DNA of 64,000 nt from Symsagittifera roscoffensis (Eukaryota > Xenacoelomorpha > Acoela > Convolutidae). Every line of letters starts with the position of its first letter. Position 1 is the first letter of the stretch. This document shows, in pieces, positions 1-9,253 of this stretch. Location: NCBI RefSeq assembly GCF_963678635.1, contig NC_087066.1, forward strand, positions 63,680,282 to 63,744,281, given 5' to 3'. The position numbers were made by a program, and so were the translations under genes. Below the pieces are notes generated by a model that saw only the letters and a program-made list of their open reading frames with translations, was not told where the DNA came from and made no database searches.

Positions 1-164
1 CATGTTGTAGTCTATTCAGTTCACATGTTCAAGCCATTAATAAGAAATCGAAAATGTTTTTTTTTTCAGAATATTGTTATTAATGTTTAACAACTTAATT
101 AATGTATTGTCTCTTTTAATTGATTTTTGTAGACTGAAACCGATTGGAAGAAACAATATTTGAT
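1..164. other. AT-rich flank, no feature seen
   Basis: This AT-rich stretch at the window edge shows no convincing reading frame or repeat. It leads directly into the 198-bp tandem repeat, so if a mobile element carries the polymerase gene, its left end probably lies outside the window. Confidence 0.4.
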
Positions 165-560
165 CATGATAACGAATAAATTCAATACTTAATTAGAATT
201 TACAAATTTTTGGCAATCAAAACTTTTGGCGGGACTTTTAAATTGAATTCAAATTTTGGCGGGCGATTGCCGTTTAAACTTAAATTTGAGCGGGATTACA
301 TGTAGCGTATTTTCAAATTCATCCAATCCCATGAAGTCGTGTTATGTATTTGAAAGTTTGTACATGATAACGAATAAATTCAATATTTATTTAGATTTTA
401 CAAATTATTGGCAATCAAAACTTTTGGCGGGACTTTTAAATTGAATTCAAATTTTGGCGGGCGATTGCCGTTTAAACTCAAATTTGAGCGGGATTACATG
501 TAGCATATTTTCAAATTCAACCAATCCCATGAAGTCGTGTTATGTATTTGAAAATTTGTT
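165..560. repeat. Two-copy 198-bp tandem repeat with E2F-like motifs
   Basis: Two copies of a 198-bp unit begin at 165 and 363 (both start catgataacgaataaa) and differ at only a few positions. Each copy carries three GC-rich motifs in otherwise AT-rich DNA: ttttggcggga (224 and 422), ttttggcgggc (254 and 452) and tttgagcggga (285 and 483). The first two resemble the animal E2F/DP consensus TTTSSCGC. Short open frames starting inside each copy are by-products of the repeat. The array lies about 120 bases upstream of the first plausible polymerase start, so a promoter or origin-proximal role is possible. That role is inference. Confidence 0.7.
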
Positions 561-683
561 CAAATACAAATTTTATTTGCAAACTTCTATTTCTCTGGAA
601 CACTTGATAATGAATCCTGCAAAATACAAATGTAAATACAATTTAAAACTAACCGAACCAGACATGAACGAAATTTTCTTGCT

Positions 684-833
684 ATGGAAAAAGGTATTCC
701 AATTTACATGTGTAATGATTGCCCTTTCTCATCGTTATTGTTATCTTCTCTTGAACAACATTTTATTTCAACTCATGAGAGCATAGCCAATTTATGTGAA
801 TATTGTAATTTAGGCTTTGTTTCTAACAAATGA
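684..833 (+). pseudogene. Amino-terminal C2H2 zinc-finger segment of the DNA polymerase, other frame
   Basis: The frame opening at the ATG at 684 runs to a stop near 834. It encodes one C2H2-like finger (Cys-x2-Cys at about 711-722, then His-x4-His) and the Cys-x2-Cys half of a second. The matching His pair of the second finger lies in the next frame, in the main polymerase reading frame that is open from 817. The finger therefore straddles a frame change near 830. I infer that this segment is the original amino terminus of the polymerase and that a one-base indel or an unrecognised tiny intron separates it. The main frame opens with a TTG and not an ATG, which fits a broken start. Confidence 0.5.
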
Positions 834-3657
834 ACTCAATAACCATATGATTACTCTTCATAGTTTACCTGTCGCTACTAGTAACAATATTGCATCCATG
901 AGCAAAAACGAAACAATTGTCCCAAACATGAATGTGAATGACATTGAATTACATGAATCTGCTTTCAATGGTACTCTGAAAACTTTTCTTATTCCTGGTG
1001 ATGATAGTGTAGATATATTAGAATTTATGTCTAAGCACAAAGAACAAATCCAAAATTTGATTTTGGCAAACGGTTTCCAATGGCCCCAAAAAGTTCAATT
1101 TTCATTAAATTTGAGTTTACAAAAACCGTCAGTGATCAATGACGAAGATCTGAACAACCCCACTCAAAATGAGCTTGTTGACATTTATGTTAATTCCCTT
1201 ATGGTTCCGATTCTATCCGACGGACTTGCGGATGGAACGTTTTATGAAATGGTCGATAGAATGCAATCGGTGCTTCATTCATTTGCTTCACACGGAAGCG
1301 GATGGGTTTTACAACAAGTGGTTAGGTTGTTTATCAAATTTGGTAAAATGAATTCCATTCGAGGGTCATCACATATAACATTACCATTAAAAATTGCAAA
1401 ATCCAGTCATTTAATTAATATTCGCAAGCATGATGACCATGACTGTTTTAATCTTTGTTTTACTGCTGCTTATCACCTTCATTATCGTTTGAATTTAATT
1501 GTTGGAAGATACGAAGATCCAGCTGCTGAAAAAACATGCCCTGCAACTTACAGAACGAGCAACGCCAAAAAACCAATCGGTGAGTTTCCAACCCCAATGA
1601 GTTTCAGAGATATACCCGAATTTGAACGTTTGAACAAAGTTCGTGTCAATGTGTTTCTTTATGAAAAAGGAGACTTGGTGCCTATGTTGATATCAAAAAA
1701 TGAGTCTGAAGATACATTCAGTATGGATCTTTTGTTGTTATTTGAGCCGGGTAAACATCATTTCGTCTTAATAACTAACCTGTTAAGATTCATATGTGAA
1801 ATCAAAAGTTATAAATTCCGGACCTTCATGCGCCTGTTTCGGAACTGTTTTCACATAAGTTATAGCGAAGAAGCGAACAAGATGCATCAAAGATCATGCA
1901 AAGAACATGAACCTGCAGTAATAAAAATGCCATCTGCTGAAGATGGAAGCAATAAATACAAATTCAACAACTATGCAGCACTTAGTTTTGTTCCTGTCGT
2001 TATCTACTTCGATTTCGAATCGTTTTTGAAACCTGTAACCACATGCAATAACAACCCGAACACTTCGTCGTCTAGGATCTTAGAAAAACATGAACCCTCT
2101 GGTTACTCTCTGTGTGCGATTGAACATGGTTCTTCAAAACCATACTTCTTTGATTTAAACAGTAGTGAAAAATGTATACCAAAATTCATCGAGCAGTTAC
2201 TCATACTAGCAAAACAAATCTACCAACAAAAAAATCGATACCCAAACTATATTGGCAATCGATCTATCCTGAAACAGGATGAAGCCACCTCATGCTGGTT
2301 GTGCCTAGCAGAGTTTGTTGAAGGTGAAACAAAATGTTTGGACCACTGTCACTACAGTGGTGAATTCCTAGGGTGGGCGCACTCAAAGTGTAACCTAGCG
2401 CGACAAAAGGTGCGATATACACCAGTTGTTGGACACAATATACAAAATTATGATCTTCACCATATTTGTTTGGCCTTGGGTGAGTTGGAACCAACGAGCA
2501 CGATCCAAGTCATACCCGCAACAGATGAGAAGTATATCTCACTAAGCATTGGTGTATTGGTTGACACTTACACACGAGCAAATGGTGTTAAGCAAAATGT
2601 CTATGAATACTTGCGATTAATAGATTCATGTAAGTTTTTGAGTTCTTCGTTACAAAAACTCGTTGATAATTTACCAGCTGATAAGTTCTCTATACTAGAT
2701 GAACACTTCAAACAAGCTGATGAGAGTTCTCGCGCACTTCTAAAGAGGAAAGGTTTTTACCCTTATTCCTATATGTCAAATCGATTAAAGTTTGATGAAC
2801 AAAATCTGCCACCACTCAGTGCATGGGGAAACTCATTAGAAGGAGGAAAAATCAGTGTTAGTGAAGAAGATTTAAAACATGCTCAAACAGTCTTCGATAA
2901 ATTCAATTGCATAAACTTAGAGCAATATCACAATCTCTATCTCACATGTGATACTCTTCTTCTCGCATGTGTTTTTGAAGAGTTTTGTTCGATAACTCAC
3001 GCAAGCTACAGATTAGATTGCACGCATCATTTTACTGCGTCGAATCTTGCGGGAGATGCTTTCAAGAGGATCTGTAACGCTGATATTGAACTTCTTTCGG
3101 AAAGAGAGCATTTAGAAATGGTGAAAAATATGATGCGAGGTGGGACAGCATCTGTTTTTGAAAAAAGAAAATTCAATGCAAACAACCCGTACATGAATGA
3201 AAAGTACAACCCTCAAGAAAAAACAACTTATGGCTTCATGTTGGATGCAAATAATCTATATGGAGGTGTTATGCAAATGCATAAATTACCAGCACGGGAC
3301 TTTGAGTTAATCCATGTTAAGGAAGACGGTGAAGTTAGTACAAGCAGTGAAACGAGCCTTGATGAAATATTGGCAACTCCAGAAGATTCAGATATTGGTT
3401 TCATTCTTGAAGTAGATCTCGAGTACCCTCAAGAACTTCATGAATCCCATCGAGACTATCCTTTAGCACCAACCAAAGAAGTGGTACCAGTGGAGTGGTT
3501 AAGTGATTACCAACGAGATCTGGCAAAACAAATGAAAAGCAATGATAATTATCGAGTTGCTCCTGGAAAAGTAAAAAAACTGCTTCAGACATTGCATAAC
3601 AAGAATAATTATACAGTGCATTACAAACTCTTACAACTCTATGTTCGGTTGGGTTGA
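817..3657 (+). CDS. Polinton-type protein-primed family B DNA polymerase with endonuclease VII insert (main part)
   Basis: This 946-residue frame carries the exonuclease and first palm parts of a family B DNA polymerase of the DNA_pol_B_2 type found in Polinton/Maverick elements and their relatives. Visible in order: a conserved amino-terminal block (about 150-220, including GSGW and a Cys/His-containing segment typical of these animal polymerases); a degenerate Cys/His cluster (325-365); ExoI DFES (399-402); a Cys/His-rich recombination endonuclease VII-like insert (493-530, with CWLC, DHCH and CNLAR); ExoII HNIQNYD (540-546); an ExoIII-like YLTCD (708-712); and palm motif A DANNLYG (810-816). 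It replicates DNA with protein priming in characterised relatives. The frame ends at a TGA where the next segment continues one frame over (overlap 3654-3657), a frameshift inside the palm. No integrase, ATPase, protease or capsid gene of such an element is visible nearby, so this may be a lone or truncated copy. Confidence 0.85.
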   Translation: MFLTNELNNHMITLHSLPVATSNNIASMSKNETIVPNMNVNDIELHESAFNGTLKTFLIPGDDSVDILEFMSKHKEQIQNLILANGFQWPQKVQFSLNLSLQKPSVINDEDLNNPTQNELVDIYVNSLMVPILSDGLADGTFYEMVDRMQSVLHSFASHGSGWVLQQVVRLFIKFGKMNSIRGSSHITLPLKIAKSSHLINIRKHDDHDCFNLCFTAAYHLHYRLNLIVGRYEDPAAEKTCPATYRTSNAKKPIGEFPTPMSFRDIPEFERLNKVRVNVFLYEKGDLVPMLISKNESEDTFSMDLLLLFEPGKHHFVLITNLLRFICEIKSYKFRTFMRLFRNCFHISYSEEANKMHQRSCKEHEPAVIKMPSAEDGSNKYKFNNYAALSFVPVVIYFDFESFLKPVTTCNNNPNTSSSRILEKHEPSGYSLCAIEHGSSKPYFFDLNSSEKCIPKFIEQLLILAKQIYQQKNRYPNYIGNRSILKQDEATSCWLCLAEFVEGETKCLDHCHYSGEFLGWAHSKCNLARQKVRYTPVVGHNIQNYDLHHICLALGELEPTSTIQVIPATDEKYISLSIGVLVDTYTRANGVKQNVYEYLRLIDSCKFLSSSLQKLVDNLPADKFSILDEHFKQADESSRALLKRKGFYPYSYMSNRLKFDEQNLPPLSAWGNSLEGGKISVSEEDLKHAQTVFDKFNCINLEQYHNLYLTCDTLLLACVFEEFCSITHASYRLDCTHHFTASNLAGDAFKRICNADIELLSEREHLEMVKNMMRGGTASVFEKRKFNANNPYMNEKYNPQEKTTYGFMLDANNLYGGVMQMHKLPARDFELIHVKEDGEVSTSSETSLDEILATPEDSDIGFILEVDLEYPQELHESHRDYPLAPTKEVVPVEWLSDYQRDLAKQMKSNDNYRVAPGKVKKLLQTLHNKNNYTVHYKLLQLYVRLG

Positions 3658-4308
3658 AAATAACGAAAGTACATAGAGTTTTAAAGTTCAAGCAAGAACT
3701 ATGGTTAGAACCCTATATAACCCTAAACACAAACAAAAGGAAATCTGCACGAAACAAATTTGAAGAAGCACTGTACAAATTGTTGAATAATTCTGCATAT
3801 GGAAAAACATGCGAATCGAAAAGAAAAAGAGTGAAGGTTAATATTGTACATAACGCTGAAGAAACAATGCAACAAATTTCTGCTTTTGACTTCAAGACAT
3901 TTAAAATATTTGGTGATGATTTAGCGGCATTGACGTCAGCACCACGTGTCATTAATTGGAATGTACCTACCATAGTAGGAGCATGCGTGCTTGAAATCGC
4001 TAAATTTGAAATGTATCGGTTTCACTATGAAATTATGAAACCAAACTTTGACTGTCGATTGCTTTACTCCGATACCGATAGTTTGCTTTACGAAATAGAA
4101 ACCGAAAAGAATGCAGATTTTTACGAAATTTTGAAAAACAAATCCAACATTATTGACGAATTCGATTTCTCAAATTATCCCGAAAACCATCCCCTGTTTA
4201 ACAAGCAAAACAAACTGACAGTTCTCAAATACAAAGATGAGTTCCCAGCCGACACCATCACGGACTTCATTGCTTTAAAACCCAAGTTATACTCAATCGT
4301 CTCTCTAA
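3645..4308 (+). CDS. Family B DNA polymerase, palm motifs B and C (after frameshift)
   Basis: This segment continues the polymerase in the next frame. It encodes the motif following KITKVHRVLKFKQ, palm motif B (NNSAYGKT, near 3785-3808) and palm motif C with the catalytic pair (YSDTDS, near 4066-4083), then the conserved DFIALKPKLYS block. All catalytic residues I can check are present, so the break near 3650 looks recent or could be an assembly error. The exon appears to stop at 4308: the next bases read GTGAGT, a strong splice donor. In that reading the interrupted codon (one base here, two bases at 5058) is completed across the intron. Without splicing the frame ends at 4343. Confidence 0.8.
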
Positions 4309-5057
4309 GTGAGTACTTTCAATTACTCATCAAAATTTGTTGAAAAATTAGATTTTTTTTTTCAGTTTGTCGACAAAAAAAATTGGGAAAACCAAAAACT
4401 TTCGAGAAAAAAATCTTTTCCACAATTTGGGAAAATTTTTTTAAATGAAAAAATTGTCGAAAAAAATTTGGGAAAATTTTTTTTTTTGAAAAAAAAATTT
4501 TGCGAAAAAAAATTTGTCGAAATTTTGTGAAAAAAAAAATTTCGAAAAAAATTTGTCGAAAATTTGGGAAAAAAATTTTTTTCGAAAAAAAAATTTGGGA
4601 AAAAATTTTTTTCGAAAAAAATTTGTCAAAAATTTGTGAAAAAAAAATTTCGAAAAAAATTTGTCGGAAATTTGGTTAAAAATTTTTTTTCGAAAAAAAA
4701 TTTGTCGAAAATTTGTGAAAAAAAAATTTTCGAAAAAAATTTGTCGGAAATTTGGGAAAATTTTTTCTTTTGGGAAAATTTTTTCTTTTGAAAAAAAAAA
4801 TTGTCGAAAAAAAAATTGGGAAAAAAAAAATTTTTCGAAAAAAAAATTTGTCGAAATTTTGTGAAAAAAAAAATTTCGAAAAAAATTTGTCGAAAAAAAA
4901 AAATTTGGGAAAAAATTTTTTTCGAAAAAAAATTTGTCGAAAATTTGTGAAAAAAAAATTTTCGAAAAAAATTTGTCGGAAATTTGGGGAAAAATTTTTT
5001 TTCGAAAAAAAATTTCAATGTATTAACGATTAGTAATCATTTATTCGTTTTATATAG
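4309..5057 (+). other. Probable intron of the polymerase gene
   Basis: The sequence begins GTGAGT and ends TATATAG. The codon phase matches on both sides, and the polymerase protein family block is contiguous only if this interval is removed. Almost the whole interval (4340-5018) is a simple satellite. Introns are not expected in an active virus-like polymerase but do occur in some eukaryotic integrated copies. The alternative is an insertion by repeat expansion, with the splice-like ends arising by chance. Confidence 0.55.
4340..5018. repeat. Degenerate A/T/G satellite (poly A-T runs with GTCGA and GGGAAA)
   Basis: About 680 bp are built from runs of A and T separated by short words such as ttgtcgaaa, tttgggaaaaa and tttttcgaaa. 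The spacing varies from roughly 20 to 60 bases. The words almost never form TAA, TAG or TGA, so long frames stay open on both strands and in several phases, giving Lys/Phe-rich products. These are artefacts of composition and I do not call them genes. Confidence 0.85.
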
Positions 5058-5824
5058 ATCATCGTAAGTTTTCAGCTAAAGGCATTTCCAGGGCAACTCA
5101 AAATCTTCTTACTCATCGGAAGTATGAAGAAACTCTTGAGATGGGTAGTCTCTATCGAGCTGAAAACACCCGAAAACACCGTCATGTTCTGAATACTGTT
5201 CGTACGAATAAGATAGCATTGTCATCGTTCGACGAAAAACGGTATATATTGGATGATGGCATTTCAACGTTGCCATATGGTTACATCGAGTCTTCAAAAC
5301 CGCCTTCAAACGATAGTCGTGGTGATAACAACAGCTCTACATTTCATGCCGATAGTGCGAACGATGAAACGTTAGATCGAGATAGTGATGATGATGACGA
5401 TCTAGATGCATGGGTTGCTCATTTTGAAGACAATGACGCACCAATAGAATGGGATCAAGAGAATATACTAGATGGTATGTCGCAAGAACTTGATCGAACA
5501 CAAATAGACTGGGATTATACGCAAGATGTGCAATACGATAGTGAAGATAGCTTCATTGACCCCAGCACAAGTCAATCACATGTACATCGTTCATTGTTCG
5601 ATCTTATGTCAACAGCCTCAAATGAAATAGGATTCCAGACTCCGGATCCTGGATTTGCACGTCTCGATCAGATAAACGAGAGTGACCTTGACAGTGACGA
5701 TATTGCCGACTTGAGTGCTGAAACTTCTACACAATCGTCTTCAGAATCGTCGGATAATTCTTTTCTAGATCGTGAAGCCGTTGAAGATGTGCCAACGCAA
5801 CCAAAACGTTTTCGTAGGATATAA
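5058..5824 (+). CDS. Family B DNA polymerase carboxyl terminus with acidic tail
   Basis: From 5058 the frame encodes the family's last conserved region: the AKGISRATQN block followed by NKIALSSFDEKRYILDDG and a Gly-Tyr-rich end, which closes the polymerase in Polinton-type proteins. About 165 further residues then follow that are strongly acidic and Ser/Asp/Glu-rich (for example DRDSDDDDDLD), ending in a short basic PKRFRRI motif that could act as a nuclear signal. The tail is not part of the polymerase fold and looks disordered. The stop is at 5822-5824. I see no clear AATAAA close downstream. Confidence 0.7.
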
Positions 5825-6345
5825 GAAAAAAATATTTGTTAATGTGATAGTATGTAAAACATTGTGCAGTAAAGAGTAACAGCATTTACATTCAGTGGTC
5901 AAGCCAGAAATAATTTTGCTTCAAACGCTTCTTATCTAATATTGACTTTAAGACATGTTTTATGTTTTAATGTGTACCAGTGTGTGTGTTAGAATTGGTG
6001 TTATATTTGAACCAAAAATTTTACAAAATTCAATTTAACCTTGAAACGTATGTTTTCCGTTTAATTCTTCAACAGTTTCTTCCTGAAAGTACTTGACATA
6101 GACGTTTACAGAAACCAGTCTATAGTAATACATAAAATTTTCAAGCTGATTCTATACATATATTTCAAACATATTCGGTGCAGAAATCAAGCGTCTTTCA
6201 TATACCATGCATGAATCTAATAGCTATTACCATTTTATATACCACTCCAATTTGGTGCATAAACAAAAAGAACGAAATACACCGTCTGGGCATTTGGACG
6301 ATTTAGCTATCAACCTAACAAAAATTTATATTCAGGATCATTGGT
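5825..6345. other. AT-rich 3' flank of the polymerase gene
   Basis: No convincing gene, structural RNA or terminal inverted repeat is visible here. The short open frame at 6207-6542 runs into the GGGATC repeat and poly-C tract and is not treated as coding. Confidence 0.4.
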
Positions 6346-6349
6346 TTAA

Positions 6350-6520
6350 AAAATTATACATTGGGATCAAATTTGTGGGATCATTATTTGGGATCATAAC
6401 AAATTTTACATGGGATCAGTACTTTTACATGGGATCTCAAAAATTTACGTTGGGATCTCAATACCCAATGATCCCTGTAGGGATCACCCCCCCCCCCCCC
6501 CCCCCCCGATCCCAGTGTAA
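6350..6520. repeat. GGGATC-rich degenerate tandem repeat with poly-C run
   Basis: The motif gggatc recurs about seven times at irregular 15-25 base intervals (for example tgggatcaa, tgggatcat, tgggatctc). It is followed by an uninterrupted run of about 20 C residues near 6488-6507 and then the reverse-sense gatccc. This looks like a decayed microsatellite or minisatellite. Confidence 0.7.
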
Positions 6521-6539
6521 ATTAGCTATACTACTAGTT

Positions 6540-6936
6540 TGATCCGAAAAGCAACAAAAAATAGAAATAATTTTTCTTCGAAAACCTAATCGCGCCGGAA
6601 AAAGCTTTATTGGTTTCACAAAGCCCTCGGATTTGTCTGCGGTGTTGAAAGTTATGTTATGAAATCCACCGTACGTAGACTTGAGTTCTTTCAAATTACG
6701 CAAAACTGTTGGAACAAAAACAGTTTCTATTACTTTCAAAACCGCAAAAGAATTATGTTTTTGACAAAATTGGTGCTTTTGACGGAGGGCTGGAGGAGCT
6801 GAAAACACTTTGGGACCAAGTGAACAATCTTTTACTTGGTTAAAAGTAATATTTTTCGGCCAATCAGATTTGAGCATAGTATATGCACGCCTTACGTCTT
6901 GAATTTGCCATTTAATTTTAAGGGGGGGATTGCTCA
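6540..6936 (-). pseudogene. Unidentified open reading frame remnant, 3' part, cut by the Gypsy insertion
   Basis: The minus strand is open for about 130 codons with a mixed, protein-like composition (Trp, Cys and charged residues) and without low-complexity bias until it meets the GGGATC repeat. It has no start of its own: the apparent Met is made of target-site bases beside the LTR. If the Gypsy element and one target duplication are removed, the same frame continues into 13504-13570. I do not recognise the family. It could be a fragment of a DNA transposon or of a host exon. Confidence 0.45.
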
Positions 6937-7147
6937 TGTTGTGATTTAGTACTTTAGTATGTTATAACCTTGACCTCTTTTATCTAATTAAGTACCCGTC
7001 AATGTTCACTCTACGAAGTCCAGTGGACTTCGGATCACTAGTTGCTCTTTTTAGACTACAGTCAGTTTTAATTCAAACAATACTTTTATTCTCTTTTAAC
7101 TTTAGTTAGATACATTAGTTACCAGTGGTAAACATATACTTTTATTA
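6937..7147 (+). repeat. 5' LTR of the Gypsy element
   Basis: The 211-bp repeat begins TGTTGTGATT and ends TTTTATTA. It contains a near-perfect palindrome (arms cgaagtcca and tggacttcg around one G, near 7014-7032). It pairs with the 3' LTR, which is longer because of an internal duplication. Confidence 0.9.
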
Positions 7148-7494
7148 TGGCGCAGTCAACAACTGATTCGAACCTGCGGGGAATACCCGCCTTTTTGCCG
7201 AACCACACGGTAGAACCTCCCACCCAATGGAACAACTGTATAGACCAATTCCATTTGGCTATCATTGCGAAGGAAAATTTAGACATAGAGAACCTCAAAG
7301 AACCAGTGGAAGGGGAGACGACGTTACCGATCCTAGAAGGCGCCCAGGAGTCAGAAACTGACCAACAGAGTAAAGCCAGGGAGGCCAGGAACAAAGAAGT
7401 AATGCGTGTCTACGAACACGCTGAAGAGAAAAGACTAGCAGAAGAAAAACGGAAATTCGGAGGAATGAGGAGATATGAGGCTGGCAAAAAGTAA
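7147..7494 (+). pseudogene. Gypsy Gag, amino-terminal part
   Basis: This 115-residue frame starts at the ATG spanning the LTR/primer-site junction. It resembles the amino end of Gypsy Gag proteins from invertebrates (the PPTQWNNCIDQFHLAIIAKEN region), followed by a Glu/Arg/Lys-rich helix. A frameshift near 7485-7510 moves the rest of Gag into another frame. Confidence 0.7.
7148..7165 (+). other. Primer-binding site, tRNA-Ser type
   Basis: The bases right after the LTR read tggcgcagtc, the same start as the tRNA-Ser-type primer site described for the Drosophila 17.6/297 group. The gag ATG uses the last LTR base plus the first two bases of this site. Confidence 0.7.
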
Positions 7495-7508
7495 GGTCAA
7501 TCCTATAC

Positions 7509-7727
7509 TTGGCCTTAGGAGCGGAAGGCAAAAGAGTTTTCGCCCAGAAACATCCAAGGGTAAAAGTCCTAGGAATCTCATTCAAGGAATTTTACGAACT
7601 GCTAGAATCGGCTTTTATCAAACCAACCAACATAACATTTGAACGATATAAATTATTGAGCAGGAAACAAAAACATAAAGAATCCTATGAACAATTTTGG
7701 GGCGCGTTATCAGATTTAGCAAGATAA
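7509..7727 (+). pseudogene. Gypsy Gag, central capsid-like part
   Basis: This frame continues Gag with the region containing LSRKQKHKESYEQFWGALSDL, the capsid-like block shared by many Gypsy Gags. It ends at an in-frame TAA, and similarity resumes after a short gap at 7785. Confidence 0.65.
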
Positions 7728-7784
7728 TGTGAAATTGGAGTTAATGCAGAACAGGAGTAGATCAGAGACGTATTTATTTTTAAC

Positions 7785-8315
7785 ATGAAAAGTTGCGACT
7801 TACAACGTAGACTACTTTCGGAAACTCTCAATCCATTGGATGCACTGAACCAAGCAATCATTGACGAAAAAGGCTACTATAACCACCTCAAATTAACCAA
7901 TATGACTAGATCTTTTAACACGACAGGAAGTAGCGGGAGAGTGTATAAAAACTTCAACTATGTAAAAAAGGAACCAAGCTTGAACATAGAAAGATCAAAT
8001 ACTTGTATGAAATTCGGGAATGCGTTTACCAAGGGTCATCTGAATGTGTGTCCGGCGAAAGAAATCGTGTGTAATAATTGTAAATATAAAGGACACTTCG
8101 GAAGACTTTGTAAATCAAAAGGAAGAAAACCCGCTGTAAATATTGTTGATGAAGCTGTAAATAGTCAGAATTGTTCATATTCTTCAGAAGACCTTCAGGC
8201 AGGAAGCGAAGAGAATTTTTGCGGAGTGATTAACGCGTGGACTGAAAAGGGGATAAGCGATAACGACGACTATTCCGTTCTTAACATCAGAACAATCAGG
8301 AAACCAAGAAATTAG
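7785..8315 (+). pseudogene. Gypsy Gag, carboxyl part with zinc knuckle
   Basis: The first third completes the capsid-like region. A zinc-knuckle pair follows: one intact Cys-x2-Cys-x4-His-x4-Cys (CNNCKYKGHFGRLC) and, just before it, a damaged copy in which the second Cys is Phe. It would bind genomic RNA as the nucleocapsid. The frame closes at 8315 just before the protease/RT frame. Confidence 0.75.
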
Positions 8316-8326
8316 TCAACATCGGA

Positions 8327-9253
8327 TTGGGAGACGATGCTATAGTCAATTTGAACATTCCAGTGGATTCGACAAGCCCAGTGAGCTACCTGAAGCAAAA
8401 TGTACTACGCAAATTGAATTTGAGAAATCCACACCTGAAGACACACCCAGTAGAGAAGAAAATTAGGGAGCTATACTGCGGATTCACAAACGACACAATC
8501 AACATCATCGGGAAAGTGGTAGTGAGATTACAATCCAATGGATGGATCGCGGACGAAACCCCATTTTTTATCCCTTCTGGACATGAGAGGAACATCCTGG
8601 GAAACGACAATCTTCCGAGAATTGGAATCGAGATAGCTCAACGACAGCCTCTACTACCCGTCATCAACATAACACGCCCAGAGTTGTGTAAGTTAAATAA
8701 CTATTCAGACACGATCCTTAATCTGTATCATAAGTACAAAGGATTATTTAACAGAGTGGGAAAAATACCATTGAACAGAAAAATTACTCATTTCCACTCC
8801 CCATTCAAACCTATCCGAACCAAAGGTAGAAGAGTTCCCCTACATTTACTTGATAACGTAAAAACGGAACTAAATAGAATGGAAAAAGAGGGGCATATCG
8901 TGAAATTAAACAAATGCGATGAAGATTGTTTTATAAGTCCAATAGGGATTACAAGAAAAAAAGACGGTAGCATCAAGTTGGCATTAGATTCGAAACTATT
9001 AAAAAACCAGATATTCAAGAACAAGTATCGAATGCCAAATATACATGGACTGATTGATAATATTGCGCTCCAACTGTCAAGCAAAGAGTCAGGGGAAGTT
9101 TGGTTTAGTAGTCTAGATCTAAAAAATGCGTACAGCCAACTACAATTATGCACAGACACCAGCAAACAGTGTAATTTTAGTATTGTGGGGGGCGAAACCA
9201 CTGGGACCTATAGGTTTTTAACTGGATTTTTTAACTGGCGACATGCCAAATGA
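8327..9253 (+). pseudogene. Gypsy Pol: protease remnant and reverse transcriptase, amino part
   Basis: A retropepsin-like start is visible, but the usual DSG/DTG reads DST (near residues 13-15), so the protease is probably inactive. The RT fingers and palm follow, with SPIGITRKKDGSIKLALD and motif A in SLDLKNAYSQL. The frame breaks near 9240, between motif A and the catalytic YxDD, and continues in the frame beginning at 9243. Confidence 0.8.

Noticed and set aside
256-786. Two related short frames beginning MAGDCRLN
   Set aside because: They arise from the 198-bp tandem repeat; the second runs on across the polymerase amino-terminal segment in a different frame from the zinc finger.
4309-5033. 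Several Lys/Phe-rich open frames on both strands
   Set aside because: They are produced by an A/T/G satellite that avoids stop codons; no protein-like composition and no conserved motif.
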